This document shows positions 46,183-58,077 of a stretch of 64,000 bases of DNA, piece by piece (within the stretch, counting starts at the first letter, position 1; every line of letters begins with the position of its first letter). The translations under genes and the position numbers were made by a program. The notes beneath the pieces are model-generated. The model was not told the DNA's origin. It searched no databases and saw only the letters and a program-made list of their open reading frames with translations. The stretch lies in the NCBI GenBank assembly GCA_026826555.1, contig JAKSZT010038599.1, positions 1,493,470 through 1,557,469 on the forward strand. The letters are read 5' to 3'. This DNA comes from Tolypeutes matacus. Its lineage: Eukaryota > Chordata > Mammalia > Cingulata > Chlamyphoridae.

Positions 46183-47311
46183 ACACTGAAAAGAACGAGA
46201 TTAACCACAGAAAAGGAACACATATTTTAAAAGACGTATCTGATAAATGACTTGTATCCATAAATATATATAAAGTACACTTACAATTTAATAATTAAAA
46301 ACATTACCCAATTAAAAAATTGACAAAAAGTCTGAGCAAAGTCTTCACCAAAGAAGATAAACAAATGGAAAATAAGTATATGAAAGGATTCTCAACATCA
46401 TATGTTATTGGGAAATTGCAAATTGAACAACAATGAGATATACACATCAGAATGGCTAAATTCTAAAACACTCACAGCACAAAATGCTGGGGAGGATAAG
46501 TAGCAATAAAAAGTCTTTCACTGCTGAAGGGAGTACAAAATGAAACAGGCATTTTGCATGCTCATTTGGCAGTTTCTCATTAATCCAAATGCAGTCTTAG
46601 CATATTATCCAGCAATCTCGCTTATTGGTGTTTACCCAAATGATTTGAAAATTTATGTCCATGCAAAAAACTGCATGTGAATGTTTATTGCAGCTTTATT
46701 AATACTTGCCCCAAGAGAGAAGGAACTAAGATATCCTTCAATAGATGAATGGATCTACAAACTGTGGTATATCGATACAATGGAATATTAATGAGTGATA
46801 AAAATAATTTAGCTAACAGAAATTAGCTAAAAGACGTGGAGGAATTTTAAATGCATATATTGCTAAGTGTAAGAAACCATTTTGAAAATGCTACATACCG
46901 CAGGATTCCAACTATTTCACATTCTGGAAAAGGCAGAACTATAGAGACAGTACAAGAATCAGTAACCGGGTTCAGGAAGGATGAATAGGTGGAGCACAGG
47001 GGAATTTTAGGCAGTAAAACTATCTGTATGAATGGTGAATAAATGACATTATGTTTTAGTCAAAGCCCATAGAACTGTACAATGCAATGAGGGAATCCTA
47101 ATGTAAACTATGTACTTTAGTTAATAATAATGTATGAACGTTGTTTCATCAATTGTTAAAAATGTTACACACTAATGCAAGATGTTAATAATAGCAGGAA
47201 CTGGGGAAGTGGGGGTGGGAGGAGGTATATGGGAACACCGTGTACTTTCTGCTCAATTTTTCAGCACACTTTAAAATGATCTAAAAATAAAATCTATTAA
47301 TTAAAAAAAGA
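46183..47311 (+). mobile_element. L1 ORF2 C-terminus and 3' UTR, 3' piece
   Basis: GTATCTGATAAATGACTTGTATCC, AGTCTTCACCAAAGAAGATA, GGTATATCGATACAATGGAATATTAATGAG and the terminus GGGAACACCGTGTACTTTC … AAAATGATCTAAAAATAAAATC … AAAAAAAG are a typical L1 3' end in sense orientation. The ORF is heavily broken. Confidence 0.85.
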
Positions 47312-50300
47312 CAATTTGATTATGCATTTTTTATTTGCCAACATCTCATTTATGTGCAAAAGTTAAAATAAGAGTATTGTATGATAAGTTAACTTTTGGA
47401 ATAAATTTAAAGCAAATCATCCCAATTATTCTTAGTCACCTCATCTTAATTATCTATATAGCTCAAACGTTATGACATTTTTTTTCTGATAAATGTCTAG
47501 AATCATTGAAAATTATAGTCTGGCTAAATACTGGCTTTCAAAACTTTGTATTTTTGGCAAGAATAGGTTCATCTGACATTATATTACTAAAGAATTTCTT
47601 GGACAGCAAAGAAAATTTACAAGAAATAAAATTATAAATCGTACCAACCATAATATAAATGTCCCTGAGAAACAGGATCATTTTGAGCTATTCTTTGACC
47701 ATGTATCAGAATATTCAAGTTCTCTCTGGAGGGGAGTGGTAATTTAGGGAGTAACATAGGCCAGTAACACAGGCCAATGAGCTAAATTATAAATTGTAAT
47801 ATATCATCATTTACTAAAGTGTGAAACAGTAGCTACAGCAAATGATAATTAATTACTATTGTAGTCATGCTTTAAAACAATTACTGAAATTCAAGCAGTA
47901 TAGATAGTCACTGCCTGTAATTCATTAATACTTGGAATTATGGTAGTAGGTTATGTGTTTAATACATTTGAGAATGTAAATTAGTTCATATACATGAGTT
48001 TAAGCCATTAGTAAAGAGTCATGTCCATCATCTTCAAAGATCCTCAAAAGAGAATAATTTATTGAAGAATTATTCACATCCATAGTTGTAATATGGAAAT
48101 AAGAATTCTGACAATTCAAAATGTTAGCTAACAAATTGAAACAAAATAAAACTGTCACTAATACTTTTATTATGAGTTATTTCATATATACCTGTTTAAT
48201 TTAGGATTTTTTGGAATAGCAGCTTTTATGGAATTGTGAAAATCCCTTCTTGAGCTGTTTTTACCTCAGTTTGTGTAATCAAAAGTTTGGAATAGATCTA
48301 AGAAATTCTAAAATAGAATTTGACCAGATTTTAAAGATTGTCAAGGCCCTATTAACAGAATACATTCTTCAGATAATATATAAATTGACATGTCATTATA
48401 AAAATTTTAGTCTAAAGTTTTTATGGATGCTCTCCCTCCAGATGCTCTTTGTTGCTGACTATTTTTGTACAAGATACAGTTTTAAAATCTAGTCTGAATA
48501 GAAATTATAACACTAAAATTGAACCAATAATTATCAAAAGGATGATTTTACTTGAATTAATGAAATAATTTGTCCATAGTTTAGTTTAAATGTGAAGATA
48601 GAAACTGAGAGTGTATATAACAGCAAAAAAAATTATTAACAAATAGCCAATGACAATTATACAGTAAACATACAGTATCCATTTCATGCATAATTTAGTT
48701 ACCATTCATGAAATTTAATGAATCAATGAACTCATTTTAAGTACTTATTTTGTACACAACAGTTTACTAGGATCTAAGAGATAAAATATGAGGAAGAGGA
48801 AGAGGAGGAGGCGGCAGAGGAGGGAGCAGAAGAGAAGTGTAGACTACTACCATCCACATGGAATTATGCCACATTTTATAACTGTTTTCATTTTTTTAAT
48901 TCAAAGAGATAACTTCTTAATGCAGTTCTATTTTAGAATTTTACTGCAAACTTTAAAGCAGATGAACATATATTATATAATCTATATTACAACTAAATTC
49001 CATTAGAATTTTACTTTTCCAAATTCACTTCATTATCACAGCATGATTTCAATCTATTACTTAATTAAATTCCATACTCAGCTCCCCAAAAGTATCATCC
49101 AATTTATATATGATAATTGTAAAATTGTATAATTGTTAAGGAAAACTAAGATTGTACATGCTACTCACCAACACTTAGTTAATCCCAAATGCAGTTTTTC
49201 TTTCTCTTCCATTAAAAATAAGACAATAGCAATCAAGGGTTTAATTTATAAATGACAACTATGATTATCTTACTCATTGGGGTAGCATCTGAAGGATATT
49301 CTCTATTTATAAGTATTATGAGATTTTGCTTTTTAATTTTGAAAATAATGTCATTTATGTACATATATATTCATATGGAATATAATATGGCCTATGGAAA
49401 TAAATAAACAGATTCTGTTTAACAATATTTGACCATTCATAATGATTTATTCTTTCAAGTTTATGTCTTTAATTCTGATAAGCCAGGTTTCAAATCTGAT
49501 GGAGCAGTTTATTTGAAGTGAAAGTAATGAAACAAAGTATAAGCAAGTAAAAATAACAAAAATCTATAGGATATTCTATAAGATATTCAGGCCTAAGTAC
49601 TATGGTTATGTTTTATCAGGTGATTCTGTTTTCTGTCAATCAGGTTCCCCAGTAGCAGAGCTCATGTTCTGGGGTCTAAGAAAGTTGTAGCAGGCTTTTG
49701 TAAGTTACTTGTATATAATTACTTTTCAAATCAAAGTCATACATTTCCTAGTTTAAAACATCAAATAATTTTACAAAGGTGATTACAAAAAAAAAAAAAT
49801 TGGCTATCTCCTTCTTCAATCTATACTTCTAATTGCCAGAGCAACATTTTTTATCTATTAGGATATTTTTTCTGGTATTTAATATAATTTTCCAAAATCA
49901 TATGCTTATATATTTTATTTAATTTTCTGTTATTTCTTTGCTTTGTTTCTGTAAATATTTGTTATTTTTCTTTTGTGGATGAGCACATAGATATTTTACA
50001 CCCCACACCCCACACCTCACACACACACACACATACAGACACACACACTTCTCTTTTCATTTTTATTTCTCTAGGTTGATTTTTATATTTTGTTTAGATC
50101 ATTAGTCTGTGATTGAATAATAAAGACTTTATAAAAACTCTACAGAACTAACTTATTAGAACAAAAATACTGCATAAAATTTGTTTTACAGTAATTATTT
50201 TTCCTTTGGAGATAAAAATGTCTGAATTTTCCATGCTTTTGCTTAGATTTCCTTGTAGTTATTACTAATTCATCCCAAAACTCCTGGTCAAAAGTCCAAA

Positions 50301-50764
50301 GTACCAACACATTCAAACCAAAACTTAATCCATCATGTTTCTGTCAAAAACTGTGAAAAGTCTGAGATTTTAATCTACTTGCAAGCTAACAATTTAGCAA
50401 GCTACAGTTTCATAGTTATTTTTCTAAGACACAAACTTCTGGGGACAGACCTGAAGGTCAGTTTACTACTCACAATAATAGCAGTAGCCAGAAAGTAAGC
50501 ATTAGTGAGGCAAAGAAGACCAGAAGACACCTGCACACACATTTAGTTGGTTTACAGAATGGGTACCGTGGGCTTAGAAAATACACATTTTATATAATGG
50601 GAAGGAAGCATGCCTGTTCTTTTCTCTGGAAGGAGATAATATCCCTGTCCTTCAAGGCCGTATGCAATAATTTAAAAAATTCCTTCAGAATAAAGTGTCA
50701 GTATCTTGCTCAAACAAACAAGAAAACAAAAAGGAGCAGAGAAACAGAAAATTGTCTCCCAACA
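47312..50764. other. Unassigned AT-rich intergenic DNA
   Basis: About 3.4 kb with no gene recognised. Low-complexity items are a GGAAGA/GGAGGC-rich run at 48,788-48,835 and a CACACC/(CA)n run at 49,999-50,048. Confidence 0.45.
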
Positions 50765-51215
50765 GTCTCTCTCTCTCTTTTTTATTATACTTTATTTTTT
50801 TAGAAAGAAACCTAGGTGACATAAATATTACATTAAAAAATATAAGGGATTCCCATGTGCCCCGCTCCCTAGCCCTCCCACTTTTCTCACATCAACAACA
50901 TCCTTCATTAGTATTATACACTTGCCACAATTGATGAACACATCTTTGATCATTGCCATTAAGCATGGATTATAGTTTACATTGTAGTTTACACTCTCCT
51001 CAGCAAATTTTTGTAAATTATTACAAGATACACAACGGCCTGTGTCTGTCATTGTAATGTCATTCAGGACAATTTCCAAGTCCCCAAAATGCCTCCAAAT
51101 TACACCTTTTTTTTTCTCCCTCCTCCCCCTCAGAACCTCCAGTGGCCACTGCCTCCACATCAATGATAACAGTTATTCCATTGCAAGGATCACAATAAAT
51201 CTATAGTAGAATAAG
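50765..51215 (-). mobile_element. L1-3'UTR-like block, copy 1
   Basis: The plus strand reads AGGGATTCCCATGTGCCCC, CACATCAACAACATCCTTCATTAG, CACAATTGATGAACACATC, ATTAAGCATGGATTATAGTTTAC and CCAGTGGCCACTGCCTCCAC in order, the reverse complement of an L1-type 3'UTR. Copy 2 at 51,700 repeats the same phrases in the same order. The minus-strand frame at 50,828-51,163 is incidental. Confidence 0.6.
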
Positions 51216-51699
51216 TCTCTCTTTTGTTGTTATTGTTTTTTGTGTGTGTTCTTTGCTTATTTGTTTATGTTTTTTTTCGGTTTTGCCCTTGAAGACATTT
51301 CTTTCACACCTTTCTTTTTAAAACAACTGGGTAATTGTGTTTCTGTTAATCTATTTTCACCATTTCCCTGGGGTTTCCTTTGCCCTTCTTTCACATTTAA
51401 TGTACAACTTGTCTTTGCCATTATCAGATTTCCTCACATTTCTGATGATCTTTGACCGCTTATACGTACAAATAAGACACTAAAGACCCATCAAATCACC
51501 ATGTATGGGGCATGGATTGTGGACTGGGTTGCTATATTAGTAACATGGATGGGCTGATTTATAGAAGGATCCTTGAAAGTTTTTTTCTATATAACTTTAT
51601 GATCAATGGCTTAAACTTTGTCCAATGTTCTTGGAGCAGAATTGGGGAAGGGGCTTAGGAGATGTTTCTCTTTTTGTGTGTGTGTGTGTAGACTTGTAT
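51216..51699. other. Spacer between the two L1-3'UTR-like blocks
   Basis: T-rich sequence with TTTTTGTGTGTGTGTGTG at about 51,670-51,690. The blocks on both sides are alike, so this spacer may belong to a larger repeated unit, but I could not show that it is itself duplicated. Confidence 0.4.
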
Positions 51700-52130
51700 T
51701 CATTACTTTTTTTCTCTCTCTTTTTAAAGGAGCTTTAGACTACATAAATGTTACATCTAAATTATAGGGGATTTCCATACACCTCCCCACCCTCCCTCCC
51801 ACATCTTCCCCCATCAACAACCTCTCTAACCAGTATGCCACAATTGATAAACACACATTGAAGTACTGCCACCAAGCCTGGTCCATAGTTTACACCATGT
51901 TTTATACACTGCACTGCACAACGCCATAGGTTTTGACAAAATGTATAATGGCATGCATATGTCATTGCAATATCATGCAGAACTACTCCAATGTATCAAA
52001 AATGCTCCATGTGACACCCATTCTTCCCTGTCTCTTCCCTCAGAACTACTGATGACTGCTGTCTCCACATCAATGCTACAAATTCTTCCACCACCAGAAC
52101 AACAATAAGTCTACTCTAGTCTAGAGTTGC
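51700..52130 (-). mobile_element. L1-3'UTR-like block, copy 2
   Basis: It has AGGGGATTTCCATACACC, CCATCAACAACCTCTCTAACCAG, CACAATTGATAAACACACATTG, CACCAAGCCTGGTCCATAG, GTCATTGCAATATCATGCAG and CTGTCTCCACATCAATG in the same order as copy 1, about 930 bp further right. The copies are clearly related but diverged. The right edge is approximate. Confidence 0.6.
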
Positions 52131-52587
52131 ATTCCACGTCCCCCATGTTTGCTCATTCCTCCATCCTGAGGACCCAAGGATAGTGATGACCACTCTGCTT
52201 CCAACTGAGAGAGGGCCCAGATCCAATGGGGCAAATGGATGGAACCTTCTTGCTTGCAGTTGTAGACATTTCTTCTGTTGGCATTGAATCCCTAAGTTCA
52301 TTTGACCCTATTTGGGGAAAATCTGGGCTTAGTTTTACACTGGCTTTCAGAGTAGCTTTGTCTGTTGGATCAAGCTCCAGTCACCTAATAGTAGTTGTCT
52401 TGGTAATACTGTTTCATTTGCTGACCTCCATTTCCCCAGTCTCTCTTCAGGTTCTCTTCAACCTTTTTTCCTCCCTCACCTGCGAACCCCAAATTAGTTA
52501 CTTGCCCTGGAATTTTTTTTCTTGGACTCTGCTTCTAGACATTACCAAAAAAAAGACATTAGTCTTTATCTTGTCCCCTCTCCACCT
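52131..52587. other. Unassigned DNA next to MLT1
   Basis: About 450 bp, less AT-rich than average. It has a 125-codon plus-strand frame (52,226-52,603) that runs into the MLT1 LTR and shows no known domain, so it is probably chance; the interval may continue the neighbouring repeat. Confidence 0.35.
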
Positions 52588-52696
52588 TGTATTAGTTTCG
52601 TAGGTCTGCCATAACAAAGTACCACAAACTGGGTAATGTAAAACAATATTAAGTTATTCTCACAGTTCTGGGGTCTAGAACTCTGAAATCAAAATG
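52588..52696 (-). mobile_element. MLT1-like LTR, 5' plus-strand piece
   Basis: TGTATTAGTTTCGTAGGTCTGCC, ACAAAGTACCACAAACTGGG and CAGTTCTGGGGTCTAGAACTC … GAAATCAAAATG are diagnostic of MLT1-type MaLR LTRs read on the minus strand. It is split at 52,696 by another LTR and resumes with TCAGCAGGGAC at 53,369, as the family consensus (GAAATCAAGGTG TCAGCAGGG) predicts. Confidence 0.85.
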
Positions 52697-53363
52697 TGTC
52701 CTGGTTTGAGTCTTGTGTGGACCCCAGAAAATTATGTTCTTAAGCTAACCCATTCTTCTGCATGAAAACTTATTGTATGTAGGACCTTTTGGTTAGATTC
52801 AGTTAAGGGACTCTTGGATTTTATTGGAGCCAATTGGGGGCCTTTTATTGGAGTACTTTAGAGATGCATCACCCAGGGTGGGTATTGGCCATCTTGCTGG
52901 AGTCTTATACATAGGAGAAACATGAAGAGACACACAGAGAAAGGGAGCTGCCATTTTACCTTGCCATGTGAGAGAGGACTCCAGGATTGTCTGCAGGTAC
53001 ATAAAGACAGAGAAACCCTGAAAAGCTAAGAGAGAGGCCGGAGGCTGGAATCAGTTGAGTATCCAAAGTTGAAGCAAAGAGGACAGGGGAGAGACAAGCC
53101 ATATGGTTGATGACCCATAGCTAAGCTCAGGGAGAAAGTGAGCCTGGAGTTGAAGAGAGAGACCAGCTGCCATTTGCATTGCCATGTGGCAGGAGTCCAG
53201 GATTGCCAGTAGTCAACCTTTACTAAGACAGCATCTCTAATGATGCATTGATTTGGACATTTTCATAGCTGTAGAACTGTACGCTTCTACTATAATAAAT
53301 TCCCATTATAAAATCCAACCCAATTCTTGTATTTTGCATTAGCAGCCTTTGGCAACAAAGACA
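52697..53363 (+). mobile_element. Solo LTR nested in MLT1, with 5-bp target duplication
   Basis: A 667-bp insert starting TGTCCTGGTTTGAGTCTTG and ending GGCAACAAAGACA, flanked by AAATG (52,692-52,696) and AGATG (53,364-53,368). It shares ACCCAGGGTGGGT.TTG, CTTGCTGGAGTC, GCCGGAGGCTGGAATCAG and TAATAAATTCCCATTATAAA with the LTR at 57,437, and its ends with the LTR at 8,789. It is younger than the MLT1 it interrupts. Confidence 0.9.
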
Positions 53364-53368
53364 AGATG

Positions 53369-53696
53369 TCAGCAGGGACATTTAGTCTAGGGAAAAATTC
53401 TTCCTTGCTGCTTTCAACCTTCCAATGGTTGTTAGAAATCTGTGGCATTTATTAGCTTGTAGACTTCTCACACCAGTCTCGACCTTCTTTCTTATAAATG
53501 TATCTGCCTCCAATTCTTGCTCTCCTGATGTAAAGACATCAGCCATTGGATTTAAGACTCACCTTAATCTAGTATGACTTCATATTAACTTTATTACATC
53601 TGTAAAGACCTAATTTCCAAATAAGTTTATATGCACAGGTACCGGTGTTTCAGGCTTGACCATACCATTTTTCAGGACACAATTCAACCCACTACA
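53369..53696 (-). mobile_element. MLT1-like LTR, 3' plus-strand piece
   Basis: Continues the MLT1 from TCAGCAGGGAC to CAACCCACTACA. The whole MLT1 is flanked by CACCT (52,583-52,587) and CACTT (53,697-53,701), a 5-bp duplication with one mismatch. Confidence 0.8.
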
Positions 53697-53701
53697 CACT
53701 T

Positions 53702-56700
53702 CAACCCTACAATTTCTTTAGCAAGTAAAAATATCCTTTGATTTTTTCCTCTTAAATATATAGTTTAACTAAAATCCAAGTTGCCAAGAGACCTTTCATT
53801 TCAACAAATTCAAATGTATTTGAGGTAGGAGGATTCATACACCAATTATACATAAGGGAATATTAATAATGAGACAAACTAAACTCTGGATTACACTATT
53901 CATTAGTAACTCTTAGTTTTGAACTACTTATTTCAAAATTCTAGTAACACTGAGAGAAATTATGGAAAATAATTGATGTCTTTTTTGAAAAGGGAAGAAG
54001 TTCATATTGAGTTTCTCTAATGTCACTGGAGAAGTGTAAAAACATCTTTCATCTTCACTGATTATTATGGTGAATTTGTCTTGAATCAGCAAAATTCAAA
54101 TTATTTAAACAACTCTATTCCTTCTTTTTACTTTGGTTCTGTGATGAACCTCTTAGTATTTTAAAGAGTCCATGATAAAACTTACTACATGGTGCACATG
54201 AACACTTTCTCCATATAAAGAAATTTGCTGTGTAAGTGATAAAATTTATGAAATTGAGTGTATATTGAAATGCTTTATTTATATTTTAGCATATTAGTGC
54301 TAACTTTCTTCTTGGATGAGACTTACATTAGAGGTTTTCTACTCTAGTTAGTAAAAACCCTGTAATATATTATGTAAGGAAAATTGTTGTTATACTTAAT
54401 TGGTTTTTGTTATTATATTAATAAAAGTCATAAGATTTAATAATATGAACAAAAATGTTTCCACAAAACTTAGAATCTTAATCAGATTCTTATTATATTT
54501 TGTAAGAGGGGAAATGGAAACAGCTTTTTAAAGCATGCTTTATTATAGCTCAAGGAATATTTCTGAAATTCTGTTATGTCAATCTTAAAGACAGAAATCA
54601 AAATGATATATCAAATATAGATAACATATTATTGAATTTTTTTACAAAAATAATCCACACATCACAAGATAAAAGCTTTCTTGATTACTTCATAAAAACT
54701 TTCTTGATATTGATAATGAATTTTGAAGTCTAGTAAGATTAATGCCAGGAGGATATAATTAATATTAATAGGTATTATTCACCATTTCATTTTGATGAGA
54801 TTAAGGACTATTAGGAAATAAAACAATCTATATTTTCTGTCTTTGAGAGTGGAATTCACTCAATTTTTATTTATTGAGTGCTTGCTATGAATCAAGCACT
54901 TTTCTGAGTCTAAGAATATTTAATCAGTTTTTGTTAACTGCTGTAAAATACTATGCAAAGTGTACCTTTGAGTTTCGTTATGTTGAATTGAAAAGCCATT
55001 TGTCTATAAAATGTCCATGTATGATTCTCACTATGGGCAAATGTACAATAAATAAAAATTTTCATACCCTTTTGGTAGGGGTATAAATTTGTTCAAAATT
55101 TGAAAATGGTATTTGACAACATTCATCCAAATCTTTATAATTGTTTATAACTTTTGGTACAGGAGTTCCTTTATTTAGAATTTATCCTAAGTAAATAATT
55201 AGAAATGAGCATACATTCAGATAAAAATAGTATACTGAAGCATTGTTTATAATATTGAAATAAGGAAGTAGTCCAAACATCTAATAATTGGCTGCTGTAT
55301 AGATAGTAATAAGAAATTCTGTATATATTAAAATTAAGTTTTGAAATATTCAGTATGAGAACATTCAAGATATATGAAAAATAAACATGACTTATGGGTT
55401 GTATCCCATTATAATTCAGAATTGTTAGGAAAATGTATATAGTCACATAGCATTTTTTAAAAGACTAGAAAGATAAACATAAAATTGTTAATAGTGTTTA
55501 TTAACTATTAAATAACATTATTTATTTGAAAGTTTATTAAAATGTTCTTTCAGTATTTTTGTAGAAATCAAATGTTTCAAAAATGAGATTTTTTGTTACT
55601 TTTGAAATCAGATTTAAGATTATTTAAAATAACATATATACAATTTAAATTTCATTATAAACAGTTTGATTATTTTTTATATAATTGCTAAGTTTTATTG
55701 TGAGTTTTCTGTGAACAAGTAATTTCATCAATAATGCTTCATTGATTAGATCATTAATATTTATAATAATCTTTACAAAAATCCTATGAATATGTCTTAT
55801 TCTTATTCCTTTCTTTCCAGATGAGAAATTTGGGGCTTAGGGATATTAATTGCTTAAGAAACTGTATATCCAACATTAAACCTCATTATTTTAATTGTTA
55901 TGTCATTTTGCTTCAATCAAATATATTTTCAGAACTGCAGTTATATTTAATTAACAATTTTCAACTTTATAAGTAAGCCTAAAGATTACACAGCTGTAAC
56001 AATAAAACAAAAATACAATGGCTTATACAAAGCAAGAGTTTATTTTTCCATCAAGTAAACGTCCAGACAGGAGGTTCATAAAGTTATCTGAGGTCTTGGC
56101 TCCTACCTCTACCTTGTTCTGACATTCAATGGTTGAAGACATTCACATATTAGTCAACCTTTCATTTCTTGTAATGATACAATACAAAATTGACACACAT
56201 TTTATCTATTTACATGCCATGTCCAAATTTTAATCAAATGCCCAAATATAGCTTCAAGAGTGTCTGGAAATTAATTTATATATTGTTTGATCATCTTCAC
56301 AGCTAAAATCTAGGGCTTGAACTGAAATCAGGAAAAGGAAAACTAATATTGCTGAACTACAATCTCTGTCACATGTATAGCCAGATTCTGGAATGTTCAC
56401 TTACATATAGAGGTTCTGATTTGTTTTTCAGTTCCCTATTTAATTTAGTGAACTATAATTTTACAGTTATATGAAAAGTTAAATGTATATTTTTGTTATT
56501 GCCCAATTATGCTAGATTTATATTTGTAATATTTCAATATTGAAAATATCAGCAAATTTTTAACATTTTTATGTTGGCAAGAAATTAGACATGAAGACAA
56601 CCAGAATATTGAAGGGATCATTCTGATAATATTGAAGTTTCTTAAAGATTTTTAAATGAATTTATATTTTGAATAGATAACTCAGGTATGTGGTTCAAAA

Positions 56701-57436
56701 TTTGAAGTTTCTGAAGAAGCAGCATTTTCTAATTGGTTTAGTAAATGATACATTGGGTTGTGAAATATTTTTACTAAGCCACAACTATATTTTTGTCATA
56801 TTAAAATGAATGTATTAGAATATATGGTAGGTAAAAGAGGAAAAAGATAAGTATTTTTCATATATATTATATTTCAATTGTATATACCTCTGTGTGTTGT
56901 GTGTGTGCATGTGTGTAGAGCAAAAATCCATGGAAATGGAAATTTACGTTGAGCCCTAATCAAACACAAACATCTACTTTTGTTCTTTACTCCATTTCAA
57001 TATTATTTCTTCCTATGTATCTAATCTCCTGTTTCAACATTTCTAATTTTATATCTGAAGTTCTGGAGAGTTACTTTCTGCTTGCTAACTTTTGCTCAGA
57101 GTGGTTTCTTCTGTAATCTCCAATTTTTAAATTCTGAGTCCATATATGTCAGTCTTCATGTAGGTCTTTACTGGCTACTACTAGAACATTATTGATATGC
57201 TTATATTGAAATGAGGGGAAAATCCAACAGTCATAAGCCAGGCACCTCCTCAGTTTTTAACACTCTAATTTTATAGGTTTTTTTGATTCATTAATACAAT
57301 CTAAGAGTTTCATCCCCCCCCCCCACTTTATCATTATAGAAATTATCTTGGGATTAAGAGAGGTTCTAAGATTCACATGTAAACAAAAATAAAATTTATT
57401 TGAAAAGAAATTAAATGTACATTTTGTAAACAAATG
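53702..57436. other. Unassigned AT-rich intergenic DNA
   Basis: About 3.7 kb, no gene recognised. The block 56,005-56,390 (ATGGCTTATACAAAGCAAGAGTTTA; GAGGTCTTGGCTCC; CCTTGTTCTGACATTCAA) resembles a mammalian interspersed repeat whose family I could not name. A (GT)n run lies at 56,892-56,916 and a C run at 57,315-57,324. The phrase TTATTTATTGAGTGCTTGCTATG at about 54,867 recalls ancient repeats. Confidence 0.4.
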
Positions 57437-58077
57437 TGTCAGTTTGAAGCTTTCTGTGCATCACAGAAAAGATCATGTTCTTAGAGCTAATCCATTCCTG
57501 TAGCTATTCCATTCCTGTGTGGGAGCCTTTGGATTGGATTCACTTGAACAGTCTTTGATTGGGTTGCTTTAGTGAGGCATGACCCAGGGTGGGTCTTGAT
57601 CTTCTTGCTGGAGTCCTTTATAAATGGAGGGCTGAAACACAGATACACACAGAAAAGCAGCAGAGACAGAAAAACACCGAGAGGCTGAGAAAAAGGCCCC
57701 AGAGGCCAGAGGCTGGAATCAGCAGAACAAAGAAGCTCAGAAAGAGGTTCCCTGAGAGTCTCAAAGAGACTGGAGTAAAAATGAAGGGAAGGATGAGCCA
57801 TATGCTTCATTGCCCATGACAACAAGGAATATGCCCACATTAAGCCTGGAGGAGAAGGCAGTGACCCAGACGAACAGATGCCTCCATGTGCCTTGAGATT
57901 TGGAAGGAGGCTAGGATCACCAGCAACCAACCTTGTGAGACAGTGTCTCTGATGGAGCCTTGATATGGACATGTTCACAGCCTCAAAACTGTAAGCTTTT
58001 AACCTAATAAATTCTCGTTATAAATGCCAACACATTTCTAGTGCATTGTTCCCAGCAGCTTTCAGCAACTTAAAACA
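57437..58077 (+). mobile_element. Solo LTR, same family as 8,789 and 52,697
   Basis: A 641-bp block beginning TGTCAGTTTGAAGCTTTCTG and ending CAGCAACTTAAAACA. It has ACCCAGGGTGGGTCTTG, CTTGCTGGAGTCC, CAGAGGCTGGAATCAG and AATAAATTCTCGTTATAAATG at the places found in the 52,697 copy. No target duplication could be recognised. Reading frames on its two strands, including a 163-codon minus-strand frame (57,487-57,978), are incidental to LTR sequence. Confidence 0.8.

Noticed and set aside
52226..52603. 125-codon plus-strand frame
   Set aside because: Extends into the start of an MLT1 LTR and has no domain; probably chance.
57487..57978. 163-codon open frame on the minus strand
   Set aside because: It lies entirely inside an LTR, antisense to it, and has no recognisable domain; homologous LTR copies do not keep it open.
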